Source of the DNA: Styela clava
Taxonomy: Eukaryota; Chordata; Ascidiacea; Stolidobranchia; Styelidae
DNA length: 64,000 nucleotides
Assembly: GCF_964204865.1 (NCBI RefSeq)
Contig: NC_135252.1
Span: 13,227,383-13,291,382, forward strand
Direction of reading: 5' to 3'
Part shown: positions 12,558-21,865 of the stretch, piece by piece
Numbering within the stretch: the first letter of the stretch is position 1
How the letters are laid out: each line of letters starts with the position of its first letter
Notes under the pieces: model-generated
The model's input: the letters and a program-made list of their open reading frames with translations, nothing else
What the model was told of the DNA's origin: nothing
The model's database searches: none
Program-made: the position numbers and the translations under genes

Positions 12558-14157
12558 TTAAGCTAACAGATAATCCGATGGATTCAGGTCACCACACCCG
12601 AATGTCACTAATGTGTTTGGGTCGATTCCTTGCTCAACTGCAAAAGCTTTGAGCTCTGAAAGATTGTCATCATTTATTGTCGGCGTTCTGGTAAAAAATT
12701 GTAAAAGCTTCTGACCTGTAACACATCAACGGTGAAATAATGATAGTGATAAAATATTCATAAACTGCAATCAGACAGGAAAAGTCAACTGCAGTTTTAT
12801 TCATTTAAATAGGAGTAAAACAATGATGAGACATATAACTATATAAAGAGTCAAAGGTCATAAACATAACTCACCAGCCTCCATTGAAGTCAATATACTA
12901 AAGAAAGTAGAATAGTCGGTTGAATAGTCATGTGGATGAGAGTAGAACAAAGGCTCTCCTGTAAATAGAAAGAGGATTTGTAAAATATCGCAATTCATGA
13001 TTTGATCAAATCTTTACCTTTAGAGGGAAGTCTCATCTTTGTGTCTACAGAAAGTTGTTCTTGATAAAGCTCTGTATCTATCTTTTCCCAGCTTTTCTCT
13101 GAAAGAAATTAAATGCCAATCATATGATCGTGGTATGATTGATCAACTCTGTGACTTCACTTTATTGAAAATCGACAAGAACTACATAATAAAGAATGAT
13201 TGTTCGGTTCACTAGAAACTAGAGCCCAATGAAACTGCGTAATTTGTACGCGATAACAATCTTGAAGGTGACAATAAATCACTGAAACTCTGACCGAACT
13301 GATGATTATTCCAAATTTGACCCAGATGGTCGCGGTATAAATCTTCTGTAAAGGAGTGTGGAATCTGTGGTTTATTCCTGTTATGAAACAATTACAATAG
13401 GAAGTTTAATATAATTTATCTCGTGTACCTCGATATATTTTATTTTTATTAACTAGAAACTTTGTTTTCGTTTTTGAAATACTACTCACTTGGGTAAGTT
13501 ATACGAGTATTGACTCATCCTATTATCTGTTACGTTGAAAGGTGCAACAACATGACATTTCCATAATACGTTCCAGGATGAGTCGTCCAGGCCAAGTGTG
13601 AGAAACCAAACTCCTTGCAACTGAGAGTAATATAAAACGGAATATACGTTTTTGCGCCTTCAGTGCTTGAGCATTGGGTACTTTTTATATTTTTCAAAAC
13701 GGGTATTTTATAAACACGGGTTTGTTTTGCAGTATTCTCGTCTTTCGTATTTTTTATTTACATGTGTAGGGTAACACGGAAAAACTGCAACGTTGCGTAG
13801 CAATTACAACTCGTAACTTTGCGCTCTATTCCTGAGACGACGTATGCCCATACAAGATCACATTATTTTGTCACTGCCTTGAATAAGCAATAAAATTAGC
13901 AAGTATATTATATAAGGCTTATGATGCGATGCTTCGTGTCATTTCAACATATTTCGGCGAAAAATTATAGTGTTATTGTTCTGGAGAACATCTCAGGTAC
14001 AAAACCAGAATAATAATATATACAATTAATGTTCGACAAATACTTTTTTTTAACTTACGCGTTCAAAATCAATGTCATTTCCTGAATATATTTCTCGACT
14101 CCATGCGAACGATAAGAACAGAATAATCAATGACAAGGAAGAAGTTGACTCCATCAT
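12558..14157 (-). CDS. Secreted lipocalin-like protein, array copy C (six exons, intact)
   Basis: Exons 14157-14059, 13620-13490, 13377-13295, 13098-13018, 12958-12875, 12715-12558, with the same lengths as copy A (211 aa). The signal peptide exon is intact (MMESTSSLSLIILFLSFAWS). The G-x-W motif, Cys55 and Cys200 are kept. This copy has more substitutions than A and B have from each other; its exon 2 ends with an altered segment reading NRMSQYSYNLPK. The exon 3 donor is GTCAGA rather than GTGAGA, so slightly weaker. The intron between exons 2 and 3 is only about 110 bp because the TIR element of A and B is absent. Identity as a lipocalin is by motif and size; ligand and tissue are unknown. 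Confidence 0.68.
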
Positions 14158-14737
14158 CCCAGTCTTGTGAATATCTCAATGCGAACTATTGCTGAAATGA
14201 CAGTGCAGAGGAATAAAACATATTAAATAGAAGCATAAATAGGAACATTATATAATGGATCGTGATGCAAACATGTCATGATGTTTTTATTTTGTCTGGA
14301 AGTTTTTGATATTTTTCGAGTGTTCACTAGCATTTCCCTTGAACACTGCTATTGAATGGCAAAAACATTATTCACATTCTACCTTTTAAATTTGTAGATT
14401 ACACATATATATATATACGTACATTCAGTAAACAACATTGAAAATTTAAATTAAAAATTTACAAATGTATATTGTCGAAATTACATTAGGAGTTCACTTA
14501 AACATGAAGCTAAACTCATAGATGTAGCAAGGTGTGTTTAAAACGTGGAACAATGTCACAGCAGATTAAAACAGTTGAATCTATATCGCATTTTCTAATT
14601 TTGTATGATTGCCATATATATATATGTAGTTGAAAGTCAAATTCGAGACTTTGGGTATATCCAGCCACATACTCACAAATACACCACGCTTTGAATACAC
14701 CAATTTTTGAAGTGTCAACTACACCGGATAATGTTCA

Positions 14738-15543
14738 ATGATGAGAATCAACAAAAATCGTTGTAATATTTCGGAATCATATGCTGTGCCCACGGAAGAT
14801 CGAGTAATGTCGCAACTTCGTCGCAACCGTGGAACACGTTTCAAAGAATCGGAAACTGGCAGAATACTTACAAATATTCGATTTGCGTTTGAAAATTCCA
14901 TTAATCGTCAAACTATAGCGTTTAATACAATCCATATATATATAAAGATTGATGAGAGTTTCAGTGATTCAATTGGCATTCAATTTGCTTTCAGAGAAAA
15001 TCTGGGAAGAGATGGATACAGAACTTTATCAAGAACAACCTTCTGTTGGCAGTCTCTTGGCGCAGAGATGAGACCACACTCCCTCCCATGAGAATTTATG
15101 AAAGATGTTACTAAAGCACGAATTGCGATATTAAACAAATCCACTTTCTATTTACAGGAGAGTCATGGTCCTATTCTCATGCACATGCCTATTCAACCGA
15201 ATATTCAACTTTCTTTAGTCAATTGACTTCAATGGAGGCTGGTGAGTAATATTCATGAAGTTACCTCAGTATTTTTATCATGTTCCACTTGATGTTCACA
15301 TGTTTCATCATTGTTTTACTCCTATTGAAATAAATCAAAATTGAGCAAGGATTCGATCCAAGCACGTTAGTGACGTTCGGGCGTGGTGACCTGATTTCAT
15401 CGGATTGTCTGATTGTTTATGATTATTTAATATTAAAATTTTACCGTTGCTTTTGCAGTTGAGTAAGGAATCGATCCAAGCACGTTAGTGACGTTCGGGC
15501 GTGGTGATCTGATTTCATCGGATATATCTATTTATTAGCTTAA
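14738..15543 (+). pseudogene. Plus-strand decayed lipocalin-like copy, unit C (most complete)
   Basis: This relic retains more than those in A and B. An open frame begins at 14738 and runs to 15091. An exon-4-like segment starts near 14994 after a CAG. An exon-5-like segment (15158-15241, 84 nt as in the genes) has a good AG acceptor, an open frame and a GTGAGT donor. Two copies of an exon-6-like segment follow, at about 15338-15416 and 15458-15543. In both, the Cys200 codon TGT is CGT (Arg), and the second has TAA in place of a Gln codon. Matching 3' flank continues to about 15705. The damage argues against a functional product. Confidence 0.7.
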
Positions 15544-15705
15544 CCCAAACATGAAACATCATATTTATACTTGTAATGGAGTATATGACAATGTTTGGAA
15601 AAACTTTCACATAAAATAGTTTCAATTGTAAATGTGACTTGAGTGTTTAGTTTGGTTCAGTTGAAGAATATGTTAGCGCCCGTTTTATAATCGATAATGT
15701 TTGCG

Positions 15706-17054
15706 GGCCAAATGCTTCCCACAAGGAAAATTTGTGCGGCCCGCGGAGAAGTGCCAATTGTGAATGCCATCCTTTACAATAATGCCAAAAAACACTTTAA
15801 TTAACTAGTATTTTGCTGTGCATGTACAGAGGTGTTGATAATGTTTAATTGTTTATCGTCGAAAGAATATTTTTGGATCTTTTGTATAGTGCCCCCGCCA
15901 AAAAACGCCCTAGTCAACGATTCGTTTATTCTTACAAAAGCATAATACGCACGCTATAACCGGAGCACTAATATAGTAATATGATTGGATCATATTATTC
16001 ACAAATCGAAAAGTTTGAAACATTTGATACGAAATTTTTGATGCAAAACAGTTTGTTTCAGGTATTTCGATGAAATCAACAGGCAGATATGGCCCTCAAA
16101 TTCTAAATCTATGCTGTGGGTGAGATATCATACCAATTAGAAATCTTGGTAATTTTTCGTATCTAAAAATCATGCATCAAAGACAATGAGACCCATATAC
16201 GACAAAATTTCAAAATATTGTGGTCAGCAAAAGCGTTCAATTTTTTATCAGACAAGTTATGATTAGTTACTTTTCAAAAAAACTGGAAATAGCCTATTTC
16301 TTGGAGGAAAAATTTTTTTAACACTGCAAATTTCTTTTTGGTTTGCACTTATAGAATTCAAGATTCTCACAACTTGACACTTTATGGAGCATAGGGCACG
16401 AGAGGATAAAATATTCAATTAATTACTTACAGCAACTGGGATTATAACCCTTATGAATATTACAGTGATATAATTAGTCATTGTCACGTGCGCACTACGT
16501 TTTTATTCCATTGCTGAAAACAAGACAAATTAAGACCATAGTTTAATAAATAATGACGAATCTTAACAATAAAGGCAATATGCATTATTTGAATATTTAT
16601 TTTATATCTAAAGCTGGCGGAACCGAACAAACAAACTGTGGAAATACAATTGATTTCTTTGAAGCAGGAGTTCCTAAACCGCGGGTCATATCCGGCCCGC
16701 GTAACGATTTAAAATGGCCCGCCGAGCTCAAGCGAAATGGTGTTCAACAGATTTTGTTTGTAAATTTTTGCGATCTACCGCCTATTGATATGTCATTATC
16801 ACAGTTTAAGAACGTGTTTATCGTAACAATTCAATCATATCGGTATCTAAATTATAGGGCAGTAATTCAGTTATCAGTCCATGAGAAAGCCCAGAGATGC
16901 AAACGAAAGCAAACGAAAATTAGACGTGGAAACAGAAGTTTCTTGAATAAATGTCAGCGCTCGTATTTCTGCATTGGAAAGAATCTTTACTTCAACGATT
17001 TGTCTTCTTTTTAAAAAAAATGTCAAATGTGAATCCACAGAACTCCAGCTAAAC
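15706..17054. other. Gene-free stretch with GC-rich hAT-type end fragments
   Basis: No exon is recognised. Two patches rich in GCGGGCC / GGCCCGC (about 15706-15765 and 16675-16730) resemble the ends of hAT elements in which GGCCCGC is common. The open frame at 16553-17014 crosses the second patch, matches nothing I recognise, and is best treated as chance. The rest is unremarkable AT-rich DNA. Confidence 0.5.
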
Positions 17055-18180
17055 CAGTGGTTCTCAAACTCTTAGAAAAATTATGCATAACGGTCCCCTT
17101 TCAATTTTTCATTTATTGAATGACATCAAAACAGTTCAATGAGATGGCTGCGCCTGCTTGGCTTCCACTTGGTTTTCCACCTTGGGTTCTGTTTCGAATA
17201 ACGCAACTCTCATACCGTGTCTCATGTCATTCTGTTCCAACAATTCGTTTTAATAGCGAGCAACGTAGAAAAAGCTGCCTCACATTCGTGAGTTGTTGCA
17301 AATGAAATGAGGGCAGGGCAGCACCGACATGCCTTGGTTACGGCAGCAAAATTTTACCCGCCATTGGTTTTCAGGAATTAAATGAAACGCAACGTACATG
17401 AAGAAGGTAGCATTTTTGAAGAAAAATGGGAGTTGCAATATTTCTGCATTTCTCAAAATTCTAAAGCACATTGTTTAGTTTGTCACATTTCTATCAGTAC
17501 AATGAAAGAATGCAATATACGTAGACATTATCAGAATAATGGTGTGGTCCAAAAAGACAGTCATTTGTTTGTGTACTGATCTATACATGAAATAATAAAC
17601 GGTAAATTTTAAAATTACTCAAATTAATTAAACATTCTCAGCGATCCAGATTAACGATCGATGATCTTGTTACCTCGTTAATTAGAGTTGGTGATGTAAA
17701 ATCATTGCAGAATGATATTAGTAAGCTGGTGCCACAAACGAGATGCCAAACATCAGGACATATGAAATAAAAAAACATTGAGTGTATTCTGTAATATTTT
17801 TGTAAATTTTAGGCCTATATATTTGGATTAAGTCCTTTTTAGGGTATGTATTATTCTTTCCTTATCAAAACTTTGTTCAAAAATGTTTTGGATAGTTGTA
17901 CATAAAAATTTATGATTTTTTGTAATAAATACATTAAATTGCAATAATAGTGAAATGCAAATATTGATATGTAAATGGCATTTGAAATTTATGAAAATAA
18001 CAAAACTTCATTCGGCTGTTTAATTGCATAACAAAATATTTCTCAAACTACACCTGTCTAAAAATAAGCTTCAAGTATACATTATCAAAATATATCAAAA
18101 ACTGTTAGCGCCCTGTGCACAATTTCGAAAAAGCAATGCGGCCCTCGAAAACCCACGAGTTTGACGTTACCGTTTGATGT
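17055..18180 (+). mobile_element. Degenerate hAT element (ZBED/GTF2IRD2-like family)
   Basis: The left end reads CAGTGGTTCTCAAACTC, the typical inverted end of one hAT group. Two transposase remnants follow on the plus strand (see 17382-17770). A poorly preserved right end may lie near 18136-18180, where GCGGCCCTCGAAAACC and AGTTTGA occur. The right limit is uncertain, and no target duplication was found. Confidence 0.6.
17382..17770 (+). pseudogene. hAT transposase remnants: BED-type finger and C-terminal tail
   Basis: The first piece (17382-17579) encodes a segment with EEKWELQYFCISQ, the C-x-x-C pair CLVC, then NIRRHYQ. This is the arrangement of the N-terminal zinc finger of ZBED5/GTF2IRD2-type hAT proteins. 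The second piece (17639-17770) encodes QRSRLTIDDLVTSLIRVGD and ends in RCQTSG before a stop, like the extreme C-terminus of the same family. The roughly 500 residues of RNase-H-like core normally between them are missing, so this is an internal-deletion derivative that cannot be an active transposase. Family recall is from memory. Confidence 0.65.
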
Positions 18181-18254
18181 AGCCAGATTAGAAAAGTTAT
18201 CAAATATAATGGCGTTCGTTAAAGGTTATCACGCAAACCTTTTTGTAGTATATA

Positions 18255-18746
18255 TAGGGTTACCATATTTTGGTAACCTCAAAGCGGGACGCCTCCAAAG
18301 ACCATAGCTGTGATTTTTTCAGCTTTAAATTCACCGATTTTAGATTAGTGGCCTACATTTAAAACTATCCTTACTGTCTTCACTGACCATATTGCCATCA
18401 AGAGTTTATGCGCTGTCTGTATAAATATCGGTTTCGGTTCGAAAAATAGAAAGGAATTTACGTTAACGTTAAGCACCCTTTTGGCGTACGGTGCTTACAC
18501 GTAACTAAGTGTATCAATTATCCGCTAACATAAAACAACGAAACAAACAAAACCACGCATCCACCTTCAGCAAGTAGGTTACCGGTACGCTACACTATAA
18601 CGAGAACTTGCTAATTGGTAATGTTCGTGCATTATGCTGACTGACTAAACGCCAAAGCGGGACTTTTGACTGACCGGTCGGGACGACGGGACAAGACGTT
18701 GAAAAGTGGGACCGTCCCGCCTAAAACGGGACGTATGGTAAGCCTA
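18255..18746. mobile_element. 492-bp non-autonomous TIR element with perfect 8-bp target duplication
   Basis: The ends are TAGGGTTACCATA at the left and the complement of TAGGCTTACCATACGTCCCG at the right, both followed inward by GCGGGAC-like sequence. The 8-bp AGTATATA occurs directly on both sides (18247-18254 and 18747-18754), which fits a hAT-type insertion. No open frame of note. Confidence 0.8.
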
Positions 18747-18754
18747 AGTATATA

Positions 18755-19271
18755 TTCACGGTTTGACACCCCCAACGACTAACGGGGACACCCCTGGTCT
18801 AGCCCACCTCTTCATGCACCCAATTCTGGCAACTTTGGTTGGGCATTTTTGGCAATTGACTCCAGCTATTATCAGCTTGGCAATATATTTTTCAATTTAT
18901 CTTTACTGTTCACTCCCATTTATAAAATCGATCAATTCGGCAGTGGAAAACATTATAAATTTATTAATATGGCGTGGCAAGTATTTTTTTTTTCAACTAC
19001 CTGTATGTAATTTATCATGTTCTTCTTACTTTAAAATTTCTGTATGGCTGTGTGTGTGGGTGCGTGTGTGAAATATTTCCATTATTTTAGGTGAGTGAAC
19101 ACGTACCACTTCTTCTTGGCAAAACCTCCCATCTTATATACATTCTGTACGCTTCAAACCTTATCTAAGGTTTTGTTTGCTCTCCTGATTTCATAATCAG
19201 TTTATGTTTATTTATTTTTACCAATCATTTTATTGTTATGCTGATTATGGAGTCGAAATAAACTTAGACTT
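18755..19271. other. Gene-free stretch with GT-rich run and possible retroelement 3' end
   Basis: No gene recognised. A GT-rich run lies near 19044-19068. The end, GGAGTCGAAATAAACTTAG near 19250, resembles the 3' terminus of many non-LTR retroelements or SINEs, but no coding part is present. The open frame 18763-19071 has no recognisable features. Confidence 0.35.
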
Positions 19272-19636
19272 ACCGTATTTCCCGGCGAATAAGTCGCTTT
19301 TCTAGACCCAAATTTTTGGCCTGATTTTGAGGGGTTCTTTTGAGGGGTCTTTTTAGGCGAATATGATAATTTTCATTTTTTTGTGTCCCCTTATTGTATT
19401 ATGTATTAAGTAATGTTCTTTTATGGTGGAAGCAATCGCGAGTTGAACACAATTAGATTAAAATTTAAAGACAGTTTGAATTCTGAATTCTCTTAGTTAT
19501 TATGGATTGAATATTACGCTACAAAAAAACGTCATAGGCTATGGTACCGGTACCGTACCGGTATGATTTTAACCAATGCGCAAACGCGGCGACCGCTCAA
19601 AAGGCATTGCATGGTGATTTGAGATTCAATAAGGTC
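19272..19636. mobile_element. Truncated copy of the TIR element found in lipocalin introns
   Basis: Starts ACCGTATTTCCCGGCGAATA and follows the order of 2111-2430 (AGACCCAAA, GGCCTGATTTT, GAGTTGAACACAATTAGA, AACGCGGCGACCGCTC) with several indels. It ends near 19636, before the right inverted end. It shows that the family is dispersed rather than specific to the lipocalin array. Confidence 0.7.
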
Positions 19637-19784
19637 AGAAGTTTATTTAGTAGATGAGTCGTCCGCCTCTCGTACGGTACCGGTAAGTAGTGTTGTCTGA
19701 TACAGATTTGTTTGTTTGTTTTCAAATTTTGTTTCAAGAACTTTAACTACTTCTAATACTGGAATACAGTCAGACAGTATTAGA

Positions 19785-20710
19785 TAGCCATATTGGGTCT
19801 CGTGTAGTTTCGTACCTAACTTACTTCTAGTAGGCGTAGAAATAGCGTAGATTTTTTCACGTGTCAGTTCTAACCCCCACCTGACCTCACCATCCAAAAA
19901 TTACGTCACTACGACGTCACAGTGACGTAATACAGTAATAGAGCCCTTCAAACTATGCGAACTGTCATCCAAGATGTGCAGACGAGGGGTCTGGTATAGT
20001 TTAGTACCACATGTACTTCTAGTTTACCTGGCTCAACAATTTTTGCATATGTCAATCCTAACCCCCACCTGACTACGTCACCGAAAAATAACCTCATTTC
20101 GACGTCACAGTGCTGCAGTGGCGTAATAAGGCCCACCGAAGTATGCGGATGGTCGTCCAAAACACGCAGTCGATCACCCGAAATCGAGCAGGCAATTTCT
20201 CTCGTTTTCTCGTCACAACGATCACGATAGGAGAGAGATCGCCGGCTTTAGCAAGTTCGTTATCGGCGGCTCAGATGTCATTTCGGGCGATTGTAATTAT
20301 ACTTTGGTAATCCCTATGACGTGATGGTGACGTCATAGTGACGTAATTTTTGGATGACATAGTCAGGTGGGCGTTCGGAATAACATATGCAAAATTCGTT
20401 ATGCTACGCCCACTGGAAGTACTTGTGGTACTATACTAGAACCCCAGACGAGAACCCGAACAGCCATTTCTCTCGTCGCAACGATCCCTATAGGAGAGAC
20501 ATCGCTGACGTTAGTCAGTTCTTTATCGTCGGCGCCGATGTCATTTCGGGCGATCGTACGAGTATTTGGCAAGCTCTATGACGTGATTGTGTCGTCGTAG
20601 TGTTGTAATTTTTGGATGGCGTAGTCAGGTGAGGGTTAGGATTGTCATGTCAAAAGATTGTTATGCTACGCCTACTAGAAGTATGTTAGGTACGAAACCC
20701 TCCAGTCTGC
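19785..20710. repeat. Cluster of palindromic repeats with CGTCACAGTGACGTAAT motifs
   Basis: Several related blocks occur in both orientations. TACTTCTAGTAGGCGTAG with TAACCCCCACCTGAC (about 19805-19890) is mirrored by GTCAGGTGAGGGTTAGG and CTACGCCTACTAGAAGTA (20620-20685). An inner pair lies at 20010-20130 and 20325-20440. Each block contains GACGTCAC / GTGACGTAA. The arrangement looks like nested insertions of one palindromic element. Open frames across it lie within the repeats and are not genes. Confidence 0.65.
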
Positions 20711-20876
20711 CAGTCTATACTGAGAAAAGTGTATTTTTTAGCCTTATTTTTTATTGGTGTGACTGTTTTTTTCTGATAGACGAAATAAATCTTTCTCTCT
20801 TGCAGTGTTCCATGTCATTGATTGATTTAAAGGTATTGGTTAATTTTACCGAATCCCAAGCGGGGATTGGTTATGT

Positions 20877-21101
20877 GTGAGAGGATTGCTGGACTCTTCG
20901 CCGCCGTAGGGTGGTTCACGTAACCGCTGGTCGGTTCAGCTTCCTCCACCATCAAATCCATGCTTCCGGAAAACAAATAACTGACTAGTCCCATACCCAA
21001 AATGGGATGATAACCGGACGAGAGGCCGTGGTTCGCCATATGGTCAAGCTGTCTTATCGGCTTTCCTCTCCCTATAGATAAATATGTAAATACTATCCTG
21101 A
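20877..21101. repeat. SINE-like dispersed repeat, complete copy
   Basis: Begins GTGAGAGGATTGCTGGACTC, continues with GGTGGTTCACGTAACCGCTG and a segment with GATGATAACCGGACGAGAGG, and ends near GTAAATACTATCCTGA. The same unit occurs at 49106-51364, split by a transposon, and as pieces at 61169-61210 and 63122-63160. The GGTTCACGTAACC stretch is loosely like a tRNA box B, but I cannot show a tRNA origin. Confidence 0.65.
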
Positions 21102-21865
21102 CTGTACAACCTGGCAGTTTTGGTTCTATTGAAGTAAAAACTGAAAAATCCTAACTGCTGAATGAAGCCAAATAAAAATGTGATGTGAAAATAAATGCTA
21201 TAACTGCTTAAATAATGTCAAACAAAAATGTAATGTGACAATTTTTATACATCCTTAATTTTTAATAATTTCGTCGAAAAAATGAAAATTTCACATCACA
21301 TTTTTGTTAGGCGTTATCCAGGCAGTTTTGACATCAATTTTTTGTCGCTTCGGCTAGACTCTACTCTCAGGATCTTGATTTCTCTGAAATTTGTTTGTTG
21401 TAGTTTTATTTATTGCCCTGTGTTCCAGTATCCAGGTAATGTTTTTGTGTTGTATCAGTTCCATGGGTCTAAATACGAAAAGAATATATAACCTAACTAA
21501 AAGTATCATTCGTACTTCAGTACTCTTCTCTGTTCATTTTTGCTTGCTAACATCTTGAATCTCAGTTTATTTTGAGTTTATCACTATTCAGTTTTTGTAT
21601 TTTTTACTGTTTTCATGCATGTTTTTTAGACGAAGGATCTCTGAAATCGGGAATAAACAGTATTGATGTACGATAGACTAGTTTTTCAATATTTACAAGC
21701 TGACAAGCACTTTGTTCTCTCAGAATATTGCTAATTTCACTTACTACAAAAATAAAGGCTCTACCAATAAAACAACGCGAATGGAATTTTTACTCTATTT
21801 TCACTTTTTGACCTTTTTTTTTATAGATAAATTTTATTGTTTAATCACCATCAGCAGCATCAATA
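21102..21865. other. Upstream region of the MCC-beta-like gene
   Basis: No gene recognised. A roughly 60-base segment with AAAAATGTGATGTGA recurs at 21170-21200 and 21215-21245, with the complement near 21285-21310. Just upstream of the next ATG, at 21811-21826, is a long T-run followed by TATAG. It looks like a splice acceptor, so the 5' untranslated region may be spliced, in cis or by spliced leader. Confidence 0.4.

Larger units (their letters stand above)
165..15705. repeat. Tandem array of three ~5.7-kb units carrying lipocalin-like genes
   Basis: Long stretches recur in order three times. The end of the minus-strand gene lies at 1216, 6861 and 12558, so the periods are about 5645 and 5697 bp. 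The first two units look nearly identical by eye; the third differs by many substitutions and small indels. Each unit has one minus-strand six-exon gene followed by a plus-strand decayed copy of it. The first 160 bases of the window do not match the corresponding stretch before unit B, so the array seems to begin near 165. It ends near 15705, where the inverted copy in unit C loses its match. A dispersed repeat lies at the left edge (about 130-430) and at the later unit junctions, which suggests, but does not prove, expansion by unequal exchange between repeats. Confidence 0.9.

Noticed and set aside
16553-17014. 153-residue frame
   Set aside because: It crosses a GGCCCGC-rich hAT end fragment, has no recognisable domain, and has no splice or codon support.
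20367-20880. Overlapping frames of 64-97 residues
   Set aside because: They fall in the palindromic repeat cluster, and two overlap in different frames, as expected of repeat sequence.
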